Under the pieces are notes generated by a model, which did no database searches, had not been told where the DNA came from, and saw only the letters and a list, made by a program, of their open reading frames with translations. From contig NZ_JBBECH010000057.1 of NCBI RefSeq assembly GCF_040881935.1, positions 30,519 through 94,518 of the forward strand: DNA of 64,000 nucleotides, in the 5' to 3' direction. Below, in pieces: positions 1 through 7,897 of this stretch (its first letter is position 1; every line of letters begins with the position of its first letter). The translations under genes were made by a program, and so were the position numbers. The DNA comes from Saccharospirillum sp040881935. GTDB lineage: Bacteria > Pseudomonadota > Gammaproteobacteria > Pseudomonadales > Natronospirillaceae.

Positions 1-93
1 CCCAAACTGGTGACGATGGCCGAGCGCGGTTGCATCGCCGCCAATACCCTGAAAGCGGGGCTTGCATTGTCGGTTGAGACTCAGTTTCGCTGA
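1..93 (+). CDS. C-terminal 30 residues of an unidentified protein
   Basis: An open frame enters from the left edge and ends at a TGA at 91-93. The visible tail ends in ALSVETQFR. It is too short for a family to be recognised. It lies on the same strand as the tRNA promoter that follows and is probably a housekeeping gene beside the tRNA, but that is inference only. Confidence 0.5.
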   Translation, partial: PKLVTMAERGCIAANTLKAGLALSVETQFR

Positions 94-201
94 AGACCCG
101 ACACACAGGGTTCAAATCGTCGGCCAATGCTCATAGCGGCTCCATTGGCCACCGAATAGCCCCAAGTACCGGCAAAACTGTAGAAAAATCAAAGGCCTGG
201 G

Positions 202-229
202 TAGACTTGGCCCATTTGGCCGGTATAAT
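202..229 (+). promoter_or_regulatory. Candidate sigma70 promoter for the tRNA locus
   Basis: A perfect TATAAT lies at 224-229, preceded by a weak -35 (TAGACT, 202-207) at 16 bp spacing. It is followed by a GC-rich discriminator typical of stable RNA promoters. It sits just upstream of the tRNA fragment at 269 and could read through to the intact tRNA at 427. Confidence 0.6.
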
Positions 230-268
230 GCGGGCTCTGTTCGAACACACCGCCCGGTGCGTTCAGCG

Positions 269-308
269 GGGCCCTTAGCTCAGTTGGTTAGAGCATCCGA
301 CTCATAAT
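269..308 (+). pseudogene. Truncated 5' half of a tRNA-Ile2(CAU)-like gene
   Basis: The acceptor 5' strand, D-arm (GCTC...GAGC) and anticodon loop (CTCATAA) closely match the intact tRNA at 427-503. After CTCATAAT the sequence diverges and no T-arm or acceptor 3' strand follows, so this copy cannot fold into a tRNA. It lies directly behind the strong promoter, as if the original gene had been split or duplicated, leaving the intact copy 118 bp downstream. Such half-tRNA duplications are common scars of integrative elements, although those usually duplicate the 3' half rather than the 5' half. Confidence 0.7.
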
Positions 309-426
309 AGAATGCGCTGACGGCGGTGCGGAGCGATAAAGCAGAGCAAATATAGCCGCTTACCACATGTAAGCGACACTGCCAAAAAGCCAATGTAACA
401 GCTATGTAAGCGGCAAAAACAGTTTC

Positions 427-503
427 GGGCCTTTAGCTCAGTTGGTTAGAGCACTCGACTCATAATCGATTGGTCGCTGGTTCAAGTCCAGCAAGGCCCA
501 CCA
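427..503 (+). tRNA. tRNA-Ile2 (anticodon CAT, lysidine type)
   Basis: A 77-nt tRNA with encoded CCA. The acceptor pairs perfectly (GGGCCTT with AAGGCCC), the D-arm is GCTC/GAGC, the anticodon loop is CTCATAA, and the T-arm is GCTGG/CCAGC. Overall similarity is to the minor isoleucine tRNA (ileX type), whose CAU anticodon is modified to lysidine-AU by TilS to read AUA codons, rather than to elongator or initiator methionine tRNA. The outermost anticodon-stem pair is a C-T mismatch. A Rho-independent terminator follows at once. Confidence 0.9.
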
Positions 504-508
504 CACAA

Positions 509-540
509 AGCCCCACACCACGCGGTCTGGGGCTTTTTTA
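509..540 (+). terminator. Rho-independent terminator of the tRNA
   Basis: The stem AGCCCCA (509-515) pairs with TGGGGCT (528-534), followed by a run of six T (534-539). Confidence 0.85.
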
Positions 541-648
541 TTTTCGAATGCAGCGCTCTTGTACCCGCTTACATGCGCTTACTTCTACAGTATATCCGGG
601 ATGAACTTCAGGACTTGCACAGCAGGCCAAGTTGACAAAGGTGCTGCT

Positions 649-660
649 GATTTACAAATC
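649..660. promoter_or_regulatory. Candidate operator GATTTACAAATC
   Basis: A palindrome (GATTT-AC-AAATC) lies between two GTTGACAAA direct repeats (631 and 669), just upstream of the promoter for the accessory module. It is placed where the XRE-domain protein encoded two genes later could bind. No regulator-site match is known to me. Confidence 0.35.
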
Positions 661-669
661 AGAATCAGG

Positions 670-699
670 TTGACAAAACATTGTTTACGCCCATATCAT
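670..699 (+). promoter_or_regulatory. Promoter of the accessory module
   Basis: A consensus -35 TTGACA (670-675) and -10 TATCAT (694-699) are separated by 18 bp. They lie 37 bp upstream of the likely ATG at 736, and a second TTGACA is found at 632-637. Confidence 0.55.
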
Positions 700-735
700 G
701 GCAGCAACCACACTGCCACGAACGAGTACCGCCGT

Positions 736-1341
736 ATGACCAAGAGCCCCTCAGAAATACACGCCTGCCTCACCAACGAACGCATTGATTATGTCGGCCA
801 GCTCATAGCTCGCGTGAGGGCTGAGAATTTAGATGCTGTCGAAGAGCGCGACAATGGTTGGAGTATCGGCTGTAGGGCTCATGCTTGGGTTTGCAGCGAA
901 ATTTTGCAACAGGAAGAAGATGTTCCCTGGTTAAGTGTTGTTGACCCATCGCTCCGATTCATTTCGAAGATCGGGGATGTTGAGTTTAGCTTTTACAAAG
1001 GGATGGCGGAGAAGCCTAAGAAGAACATTATTACTCGCGCTCAATCATACCCCGAGCTCCGTCAAACGCTGTTGTTCGATCTCCCTATTCCGGAGAAGCT
1101 CGTATGGGTATATGCGGTGGAAACTGACCTCGAAGGCATTACAACTAACATTGAGTTTTTCGGAATGAGCGGATCCGGAGAAGTAATAGCCTCTCGTACT
1201 GTGCCGATCTTCGATGTGACAGCCAACCTGGTTGACGTTAACAACACCGAAAGCGAACCGGTAGAACTTCCGGCCGCATCTCCTTCGCTGCCAAAAATCA
1301 GAAAAGACAAAACATCTGATTCAGAAGAGCACGACGAATGA
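736..1341 (+). CDS. Unknown protein paired with XRE-ImmA gene
   Basis: A 201-residue protein of unrecognised family. The open frame extends back to 559, but the ATG at 736 is preferred because the promoter at 670-699 lies just upstream and the protein then begins with plausible coding sequence (MTKSPSEIHACL). It has no signal peptide or membrane segment. The last 30 residues are polar, charged and probably disordered. Its stop overlaps the start of the XRE-ImmA gene by 4 bp (ATGA), so the two are translationally coupled and probably act together, for example as partner or substrate of the peptidase. No function is assigned. Confidence 0.65.
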   Translation: MTKSPSEIHACLTNERIDYVGQLIARVRAENLDAVEERDNGWSIGCRAHAWVCSEILQQEEDVPWLSVVDPSLRFISKIGDVEFSFYKGMAEKPKKNIITRAQSYPELRQTLLFDLPIPEKLVWVYAVETDLEGITTNIEFFGMSGSGEVIASRTVPIFDVTANLVDVNNTESEPVELPAASPSLPKIRKDKTSDSEEHDE

Positions 1342-2480
1342 CTGAAAGAATTAACTTTAACGGCGACAACTTAAGAATTGCCCGGCTTATGTCGGGCATT
1401 TCTCTGAATGAACTTGGCGAGCGTGTAGGCACGACTCGGCAGTACATTCATCAGCTTGAAACTACTGATAAGAAAATACCAACCAAAGACTTGGTTGAGG
1501 CGCTAGCGTATGAACTAGGGGTTGATCCGAATTTCTTCTGCTACCCGCTTGGAAACCAAGTCAAAGAAGAGGAATGCCACTTCAGGAAACTCAAAACAAC
1601 GTTGGTTTCATCACGCAGAGAAAGTGCAGCTCGCGCAACCCTCATGAACAAGCTGATTGAAACACTGGAAGCTTACCTTGAGCTACCGCCTGTAATCTTC
1701 CCTCAAATGGAAATATCTTCTCTTGCTGACTCCGAAGCAGCTAGCATTGAGTGCAGGAAGTACTGGAAACTTGGCGACGGCCCAATTAAGAACATGATCC
1801 GCGTTGCGGAAAATGCAGGTGCGATTGTTTCAACATTTGGGGACGTATCAGAGAAAATTGACGCGCTCTCCTTAAACAGAGGTCGTCCGATAATTATTCT
1901 TAACACAACAAAGAATTCGCCGCGGCTAAGGATGGATATTGGCCACGAGATGCTACACATAATCGGGCATGACGGCATTGAGACAGGTGATAGAGAGACG
2001 GAATCACAGGCAGACCACTTTGCCAGCCATTTCTTACTTCCTCGCGCCGCTCTAATCCGTGAATACACTAGCAGAAGCAAAACACGGATAGACTGGAACG
2101 CTATATACTCGATAAAGGTAAAATGGGGAATCAGTGCCAGAGCGGTTGTTTATAGGCTTAACCAATATGGTCTAATTACCCCCTCGCAATATCGAACAGC
2201 CAACATCCATTTCAGCAAAACCGGACAAACTAAAGAGGAATTTTATGACGATAAAGTTCCTCTCGATTTACCTGAATTGTTGCCATCTAGCTTAACGTTG
2301 TTGCTTCAGTTCTACGGAAAAACGTTTGGCGGCCTGTTAAATGAGCTAGGGATGAAAGCGGAATTTTTGGCAAACCTGACCCAAACGGAAAGCTCATTAC
2401 TTCCTCTTTTGGCAGAGGAGAGCTTGCCCGAGAATATAACAAGCATTGCTGCGTATAAGCACTCGAGACCACATAACTAG
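1338..2480 (+). CDS. XRE-family regulator fused to ImmA/IrrE metallopeptidase
   Basis: A 380-residue protein with an N-terminal helix-turn-helix (residues about 10-62) and a C-terminal ImmA/IrrE-type zinc peptidase domain. The metal-binding HEMLH is at residues 203-207, with a downstream ESQADHFA helix (about 222-229) supplying the usual third ligand. Proteins of this design occur in phages, integrative elements and stress modules, where they cleave or displace a repressor. It overlaps the preceding gene by 4 bp. The neighbouring broken tRNA and AT-rich composition fit an accessory module. The target is unknown; the partner at 736-1341 is a candidate. Confidence 0.85.
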   Translation: MTERINFNGDNLRIARLMSGISLNELGERVGTTRQYIHQLETTDKKIPTKDLVEALAYELGVDPNFFCYPLGNQVKEEECHFRKLKTTLVSSRRESAARATLMNKLIETLEAYLELPPVIFPQMEISSLADSEAASIECRKYWKLGDGPIKNMIRVAENAGAIVSTFGDVSEKIDALSLNRGRPIIILNTTKNSPRLRMDIGHEMLHIIGHDGIETGDRETESQADHFASHFLLPRAALIREYTSRSKTRIDWNAIYSIKVKWGISARAVVYRLNQYGLITPSQYRTANIHFSKTGQTKEEFYDDKVPLDLPELLPSSLTLLLQFYGKTFGGLLNELGMKAEFLANLTQTESSLLPLLAEESLPENITSIAAYKHSRPHN

Positions 2481-2554
2481 GGGCTTATAGGTGGAGAAAA
2501 GCGCCATTTCCAATACCTCCATCTTTGAGGCATGAAGGAAAATTTTGAGGCGAG

Positions 2555-2986
2555 GTGATTATTACTGCGGCCTACGCTCCACCATTAGATGCGGATTTTG
2601 GTAGTGAATATGTAAGAGCGAATGTTGATGTTAGCTTCGGTGTTCTTAATGGCGATAGGATGAAAGGCAAGGTTCCGATGGAGTCAGAAAAAGGGCGTTC
2701 AGGGTATGAAAAGAAACAAATTGAATTTGGTGGTAAATGGACCCCTGTAAAAGTTCATGGGAAGCGATTTCCTAACGGCGTTATTGGTCAAAATTGGGCA
2801 CTTCAAGCCTCAGCAAGCCTTAGGGCAAATGAAGAAGCTCCTCAAGATGGAATTCCTATCTTTCTGATCGTAACCCTACGATCAATAGATGATAACGACA
2901 ACGTTAAACAAGAGGGATTAAGGGAGCTTGCAAATACGAATTGGCTTCAGTTCAATATTACCTCTTATGTCCCTGTGAGGTTCTAA
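2555..2986 (+). CDS. Unknown 143-residue protein of accessory module
   Basis: The start is a GTG at 2555 just behind a GAGGCGAG ribosome-binding sequence. The protein is soluble, has no signal peptide or cysteines, and looks beta-rich. No family is recognised. It lies 74 bp after the XRE-ImmA gene on the same strand and shares its low GC, so it is probably part of the same three-gene module. The C-terminus ends in a hydrophobic-aromatic stretch (FNITSYVPVRF). Confidence 0.55.
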   Translation: MIITAAYAPPLDADFGSEYVRANVDVSFGVLNGDRMKGKVPMESEKGRSGYEKKQIEFGGKWTPVKVHGKRFPNGVIGQNWALQASASLRANEEAPQDGIPIFLIVTLRSIDDNDNVKQEGLRELANTNWLQFNITSYVPVRF

Positions 2987-3078
2987 CGTATATTCCAACA
3001 TACTTGCTACACTTATTGTCAGCACCCCAAGGGAGACAGCAAGCATTGATAACCATTGCTTCATTCTGCTTGAAGTAT

Positions 3079-3573
3079 TCACTCATTAAATATAGGGTCC
3101 TCAGCCAAATTCTCAATCATATGCAGAAGTGCAGCCCTGACAATGTCTTTGTGTTCGCTTGACAAACCATCCAAGGCTAGTGAATTTACTTCTTCTCCCA
3201 ACGGGGTAAGTACATTTTTTAAGGCCTTTCCTTCAGGTGTAAGGTATATAAATACCTTCTGCTTGTTATCCGCTTTCTTTCTTCTGTAGATGTACCCCTT
3301 CTTTTCCATTGCTTTTAAGGCAGCAAAAGTTGTTGGAACCATCAAGCCAGCTTCTTCACTCAACTTTGCCTGTGTTATGCCATCTTTAACCCACAAAATA
3401 CGAAGAAAGGCCCAGTGACCGAAGCTTACATCATAGTTAGTAAGTCGAGCTTGCAAGCTTCGCGCTAGAAGCCTGCTGGTATCTCTAACCAAATGTGCCA
3501 TTCGATCGTTGGGTACGTCATGGTGCCAGTGTCTCCAGACGCTGTTCTTGGTTGGTTCCTGATGTTTATTCAT
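3079..3573 (-). CDS. MarR-family transcriptional regulator
   Basis: A winged-helix regulator of 164 residues counted from the ATG at 3571-3573 (the open frame extends to 3627). The central region has the MarR layout: a dimerisation helix, then a helix-turn-helix (ITQAKLSEEAGLMVPTTFAAL) and a wing rich in Arg/Lys (RRKKADNKQK). It is the last gene of the minus-strand series with the TTT operon, separated from TctB by about 150 bp. A 14-bp imperfect palindrome at 3614-3627 lies directly upstream and suggests autoregulation. MarR proteins commonly respond to aromatic acids, so it is the likely local regulator of this uptake operon. Confidence 0.88.
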   Translation of the reverse strand: MNKHQEPTKNSVWRHWHHDVPNDRMAHLVRDTSRLLARSLQARLTNYDVSFGHWAFLRILWVKDGITQAKLSEEAGLMVPTTFAALKAMEKKGYIYRRKKADNKQKVFIYLTPEGKALKNVLTPLGEEVNSLALDGLSSEHKDIVRAALLHMIENLAEDPIFNE

Positions 3574-3613
3574 TAATGTAAGCTCTTGGCTTTGGTTAGT
3601 TATTGCGAGCGAT

Positions 3614-3627
3614 TTGTAAATATACAA
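3614..3627. promoter_or_regulatory. Candidate MarR operator
   Basis: TTGTAAATATACAA is an imperfect inverted repeat about 40 bp upstream of the marR start on the minus strand, which fits an autoregulatory site. Confidence 0.45.
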
Positions 3628-3728
3628 CAGAATGGAGTTTGAGGCTAATGAGTAGGGGTGTTAGTAGGAAAAATACGAACTGTCTTGTATTTAAACCTAC
3701 TAATCAAGAGCTTGCGAAAATGGCGCCT

Positions 3729-4184
3729 TCATACAAACATTGGCAGTAAGATTCCTCTGGGCAATCTGGCTCCCAATATGCCATTGAAGACCAACGCGAT
3801 AAACGCGTATGACACAAGTGATACTGACAATGAGGTGAGCCAGCGTATTCTAAAATACAAGCAAAATACAAGTATGTAGAGTGGTATGCCTAGCTCAAAA
3901 CCGAGTAACCAAAGGGGTGGCAAAATCATCAGGATGAAAATGTATGAATTAATAAAACTGACATCACCTTCATTAACAGTTTTTAAACTTTCGCTTTCTT
4001 GAAGTGGATGTCGTCCTAGCTTTATCTCGACAATGCGAATTAACGCAAAGAGGGCAGACAGCGCTGATACAGTAAATGGAAACGCAAGCACTTGTTGAGG
4101 GTACTGTTCTATCAGCCCATAGACAAGGAAGGCCCCCATAAAGAACACTATGCATCCGAGTACGATGGTTTCAAATAGTTTCAT
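3729..4184 (-). CDS. TTT small membrane subunit, TctB family
   Basis: A 151-residue membrane protein with four predicted transmembrane segments (about residues 7-25, 34-50, 78-98 and 100-130). This is the usual size and topology of the small TctB subunit of tripartite tricarboxylate transporters. Its start overlaps the end of the TctA gene by 4 bp, so the pair is translationally coupled. TctB works with the large TctA channel and the periplasmic TctC binding protein in secondary uptake of carboxylates. TctB proteins are poorly conserved, so the call rests mostly on context and topology. Confidence 0.85.
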   Translation of the reverse strand: MKLFETIVLGCIVFFMGAFLVYGLIEQYPQQVLAFPFTVSALSALFALIRIVEIKLGRHPLQESESLKTVNEGDVSFINSYIFILMILPPLWLLGFELGIPLYILVFCLYFRIRWLTSLSVSLVSYAFIALVFNGILGARLPRGILLPMFV

Positions 4185-5662
4185 GGCCGATTCCTGGCAA
4201 GCTTGGTTATATAAGGGAAAATCAAGATCACAGCCGCAACGATTATAATACTCAGTGTAATCGGTCTAAAAATGAACCCTGGTCCGTGAAAGTTTAAAGA
4301 TAGGTTCAAGTATCGCTCCACAGCAGCACCCAGAACAAAACCCAGGAGCAGTGCTGCACGGCTTAGCTTTGCTTTATCCAGTGCTATCGCTATGAGCCCG
4401 AAAAATAGGGTAAACACGACATCTATGAAGCTGTTGTGTGTCGTATAGGCACCCAGCACCACTAGCATTAACAATATGGGAGCCAGTATTCGGCCCGGAA
4501 TCAGGGTAACTCTTGCCAGATAGGGCATGAACAGAATGACCAGCAGGGCACCAAGAACATTCGAGAAACCTAATACGGCGGCGAGGCCGACTCCAATATC
4601 AGCATTGTTTCTCAGAAACTCAGGCCCGGGCTGTATGCCCATGACAATAAAGCCACCTAAGAGTACTGCCATTCCAGAACTGCCGGGTATGCCCAGGGCT
4701 AAGGTAGGAACGAGAGCGCCCCCTTCCTTGGCATTGTTGGTTGACTCTGGTGCTATCACACCTTCAATCGCCCCATCACCAAATTTTTCGGGTGCTTTAG
4801 ACCTCTTTTTGGCAGCACCGTACGCCACAAAGGGTGCGGTTTCGCCGCCAACACCAGGTACGAGACCAACGATAATGCCAATAAGCGCAGATTGAACCAC
4901 GGTAATCCAGTGTTTTACGGTATCTCGCATTCCTAAAAATACATCGCTAAACGCGATTGTTCGATTGCCAGAATCAGAGGCAATGGGTTTGCCATTCTGA
5001 ATCAGTTTAATAATTTCAGGCACGGCGAATAGGCCCAAAGCAATAGGGATAAGATTAAGGCCATCCAGAAGGTATTCAGAGCCCATCCAGAACCTTGGTA
5101 TTCCTGATATGGCTTCATAGCCAAAAAAAGATAGGAATATACCGAGCATACCTGCGACCAAACCAGACCATGTGGACCCGGAACCAACAGATGCAAGGAA
5201 AAGTAGACCGATCAGCATCAGAATGAATGTTTCTGGTGAGCCAAAACTCAAAATGATAGGTTGAAGAATGGGTATGAGCAGTGCAAATGCAATACAACCC
5301 AGTACACCACCGATTGCAGAACTCGCTAGCGCAGCACCGGAAGCGTAGCCACCTCGACCCTGTTTGGACAACGGATAACCATCGATCACGGTCGCAGCGC
5401 TGGGCGGCGTGCCTGGTATACCGAGAAGTATACTGGGTAAAGCACCACTTGTAGTAGTAACGGCATGTGCGGCAATTAGAAAGGCCAAGCCAACAAACGG
5501 TTCCATGCCATAAACGAATGGAATCAATATTGCTAATGCTGTTAGCCCACTAAGACCTGGTAAAATGCCAAATATCAATCCGATGGGTATTGCGATTAAA
5601 ACGGCACTCAGTGCTTGCCAGCTTGAGAACAAACCAAGCCCATCAATGATGTTGGACCACAT
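4181..5662 (-). CDS. TTT large membrane subunit, TctA family
   Basis: A polytopic membrane protein of 493 residues with the repeated TctA signatures: GILPGLSG near residue 32, GIPGTPPSAATVIDGYPL near residue 87, and in the second half PGVGGETAPFVAYGAAK and a GALVPTLALGIPGSSG loop. The start chosen is the ATG at 5660-5662, which has GGAG eight bases upstream; the open frame reaches a GTG at 5692. It forms the channel for an organic anion delivered by the TctC protein encoded upstream. It follows tctC and overlaps tctB. Confidence 0.93.
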   Translation of the reverse strand: MWSNIIDGLGLFSSWQALSAVLIAIPIGLIFGILPGLSGLTALAILIPFVYGMEPFVGLAFLIAAHAVTTTSGALPSILLGIPGTPPSAATVIDGYPLSKQGRGGYASGAALASSAIGGVLGCIAFALLIPILQPIILSFGSPETFILMLIGLLFLASVGSGSTWSGLVAGMLGIFLSFFGYEAISGIPRFWMGSEYLLDGLNLIPIALGLFAVPEIIKLIQNGKPIASDSGNRTIAFSDVFLGMRDTVKHWITVVQSALIGIIVGLVPGVGGETAPFVAYGAAKKRSKAPEKFGDGAIEGVIAPESTNNAKEGGALVPTLALGIPGSSGMAVLLGGFIVMGIQPGPEFLRNNADIGVGLAAVLGFSNVLGALLVILFMPYLARVTLIPGRILAPILLMLVVLGAYTTHNSFIDVVFTLFFGLIAIALDKAKLSRAALLLGFVLGAAVERYLNLSLNFHGPGFIFRPITLSIIIVAAVILIFPYITKLARNRP

Positions 5663-5727
5663 AAACACGCTCCAGTATGGCGGGTGCACCACAGTGAAGT
5701 CTATGGCTGCACCCGTGTAAGCCCTGA

Positions 5728-6768
5728 TTAGAAGTACTTGTTAAGTAGAACGTTCTCAATTTCAGTGGCACGCCCTGATTTACTTGCTTCGAAAACACTG
5801 TTGACAATTGATTCGAGTTGCGATCCGGAAATATAGTTGATGTCCAGTCCCCGGTCTGCAAGCTCGCTCAGAAACTCATCATCTGTTAGAACTGTTTCCA
5901 GGGCAGTTCGAAGGTAATTGGTCAGCTCGTCACTCATTCCTGGCGGTGCAACGATTGAGCGGCCGATTTCTGCAACGTTACCGCGGTAGTCATTCCAGAA
6001 TGCAGCGTCTTCGCTTAATTCAAGTTCTTCAGAGATTGGTTCGAGTTCCGGGAAGTACTGTGAGCTGGAATTGCCCAGTACCGTGATGGCTCTTGCCTGA
6101 TCACCTTGGACGGAGTCGTTGATAGAGGTGTCGGTAAGAATTATACCGTCAGCATCGCCACGGTAGACTGCCAGTCGGGCTTCTGAACTGCCACTGAAGC
6201 CTAATCGAATAGCACATTCCAGTTGCAAGGCTTCACAGAGAATGGCTGCTGAATCGCTTGGGCCATCTGCACGGCTCATCGCTGAGAATACAATAGGACG
6301 ATCTGCATCAATCAGGTCCTGTGTACTGTGGAAAGGAGAATCGTTGTTTACCATCAACACCCAGGGTTCAGCGTTAACTCTGCCAAGCCATGTGTATTCG
6401 CTTAGATTATAAGTTACACCGGGAGCTCCAGTTATTTGCCCTAGAGCTGATGGAACACCATTGAGAATGTATATAGTGGTGCCATCCGGATCTTCACGAT
6501 AGACGGTGTTTGTAGCAGTACGGCTGCCGCCACCGGGCATGTTTTGTACAACGATGGTAGCTTCCAGTTCTTCGGCAAGCGCTGGGCCGAGTACGCGCGC
6601 ATACGTATCGAAACCACCACCTGGCCCGTAGCCTACAACAAAGTTTATGGTTTCACCTTTTAGCGGAGCATGACTGTCTGCACCAGCCATTGCGGCAATA
6701 GATGTAAGTAGTACAGATGTTGTTACCTTGACTATACTTTTATTATTGAAAACTTGGCGTAGTAGCAT
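5728..6768 (-). CDS. TTT periplasmic binding protein, TctC family
   Basis: A 346-residue solute-binding protein. Residues 1-30 form a Sec signal peptide with cleavage near AGA-DS. Mature features typical of the TctC/Bug family are the N-terminal INFVVGYGPGGGFDTYAR loop that binds the ligand carboxylate, and VVQNMPGGGS. It lies between the dihydroxyphthalate-decarboxylase-like gene and tctA in one operon, implying delivery of a carboxylic acid, probably aromatic. The ligand cannot be read from the sequence. Confidence 0.92.
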   Translation of the reverse strand: MLLRQVFNNKSIVKVTTSVLLTSIAAMAGADSHAPLKGETINFVVGYGPGGGFDTYARVLGPALAEELEATIVVQNMPGGGSRTATNTVYREDPDGTTIYILNGVPSALGQITGAPGVTYNLSEYTWLGRVNAEPWVLMVNNDSPFHSTQDLIDADRPIVFSAMSRADGPSDSAAILCEALQLECAIRLGFSGSSEARLAVYRGDADGIILTDTSINDSVQGDQARAITVLGNSSSQYFPELEPISEELELSEDAAFWNDYRGNVAEIGRSIVAPPGMSDELTNYLRTALETVLTDDEFLSELADRGLDINYISGSQLESIVNSVFEASKSGRATEIENVLLNKYF

Positions 6769-6822
6769 GGTATACCTCTTATTTTAGTATGTACCCGATT
6801 ATGGTACGTTCGTTTTGTCACG

Positions 6823-7812
6823 TTATACTTTAACGTGACTTTGAACCTCTCTTGGAAAGAGCTCTTCAGGCGTCATCTTTTTCTGCAACAACCCTTGCTC
6901 AAAGCCAAAGTCGAGGAACGCTTGAATCGTGTGTCTGTTTGGTTCAATGCCATAAGGCCACAGACTGTTCTCAAACGTGTCCGAAAGACTTTCGATATTT
7001 GTTGGAAGCCACGGGATCGGCATGTAGGAAGCCGTGACGTCGCAGGCTCGTTCGAGTGAATTATTTTTCGCTTGCTCCAGTGCAGCCATCAAGTTATTTG
7101 CAATCCAGGGATTTCGATCCAGAACCTCCTGTTTTATTGCAACCACATGCATGATCGGGAATATTCCGGATTTGGAGAAATACTGCCGTTCAGCTGCTTC
7201 AGGGCTATCAAGCAGCCGACGAATAGAACCGTCTTTACTGGAAAATGGAGCGGGAGGCCTTGCGCTGAAAATCGCATCGATCTCGCCGTCGAGCAGAAGT
7301 TGGGTTAGAGACTTATCTGCGCGGTTTACGTAGTCAATGTCACTGGGTATTGAGAGTTTAACCTTCTCCTTTCGCCCGGCCTGATTGACACCTGATTGAA
7401 CCCACCGAATCGAGTTCAAGGAAATGCCTAGCTCATGCTGCAAGTATCCACGGGTGTAAACCGAAGCGGTCTGAGCCCACTCTGGAAGGCCTATGGATTT
7501 GCCACACAATTGAGAGGGGTCAGTTATGTTGGAGTCTGCCCGAACATACATGGATGACAGCCGAAACATTCTGGATAGAAAGACAGGAATTGCATTAAGC
7601 GTTGTATCACCCTGGCTTTTTAATACACAGTATTTTGCAAAGGAAAGCTCAGTTACCTCCCACTCCCTAAAATTCAAGAATCGATAGAATATCTCCTCGA
7701 CCGGAAGGTTTAGCATCGTCAGATCAATACCGTCTGCCCGAACGCTGCCCATTCTTAGGTCGCGCACGTGATCATAATCCGGCACTGCCATTGTTAGCGC
7801 TATATTTGACAT
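6823..7812 (-). CDS. 4,5-dihydroxyphthalate decarboxylase-like protein
   Basis: A 329-residue protein of the periplasmic-binding-protein fold without a signal peptide, therefore cytoplasmic. It shows the layout of 4,5-dihydroxyphthalate decarboxylases (Pht5 family): an N-terminal strand followed by DYDHVRDL, then EEIFYRFL, and near the C-terminus the conserved WPYGIEPNR motif. It sits between the aldolase gene and the TTT genes. The known reaction of the family is decarboxylation of 4,5-dihydroxyphthalate to protocatechuate, but members next to TTT operons may act on other acids. A second, shorter paralogue lies at 60466-61407. Confidence 0.8.
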   Translation of the reverse strand: MSNIALTMAVPDYDHVRDLRMGSVRADGIDLTMLNLPVEEIFYRFLNFREWEVTELSFAKYCVLKSQGDTTLNAIPVFLSRMFRLSSMYVRADSNITDPSQLCGKSIGLPEWAQTASVYTRGYLQHELGISLNSIRWVQSGVNQAGRKEKVKLSIPSDIDYVNRADKSLTQLLLDGEIDAIFSARPPAPFSSKDGSIRRLLDSPEAAERQYFSKSGIFPIMHVVAIKQEVLDRNPWIANNLMAALEQAKNNSLERACDVTASYMPIPWLPTNIESLSDTFENSLWPYGIEPNRHTIQAFLDFGFEQGLLQKKMTPEELFPREVQSHVKV

Positions 7813-7897
7813 TCATTGAGCTCCTACATTCAACGCGTACTTGTTCTTATTTTACTGTTCTTGCACTATCAGCAAGCTTACCTAGGGATTCTATTCG

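Larger units (their letters stand above)
355..586. repeat. Short TGTAAGCG repeats flanking the tRNA
   Basis: The octamer TGTAAGCG occurs at about 368-376 (preceded by an inverted CGCTTAC at 358-364), again near 404-411, and in inverted orientation twice at 566-586. The copies lie on both sides of the intact tRNA and in the spacer between the broken and intact copies. Such clusters resemble the arm-type binding sites of tyrosine integrases at tRNA attachment sites. No integrase gene is in the window, so the reading is tentative. Confidence 0.4.

Noticed and set aside
269..308. A first functional tRNA
   Set aside because: The T-arm and acceptor 3' strand are missing and the sequence diverges after the anticodon loop.
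2941..3162. A 73-codon plus-strand open frame
   Set aside because: It overlaps the end of the preceding gene and the end of the MarR gene, and lacks a ribosome site and any motif.
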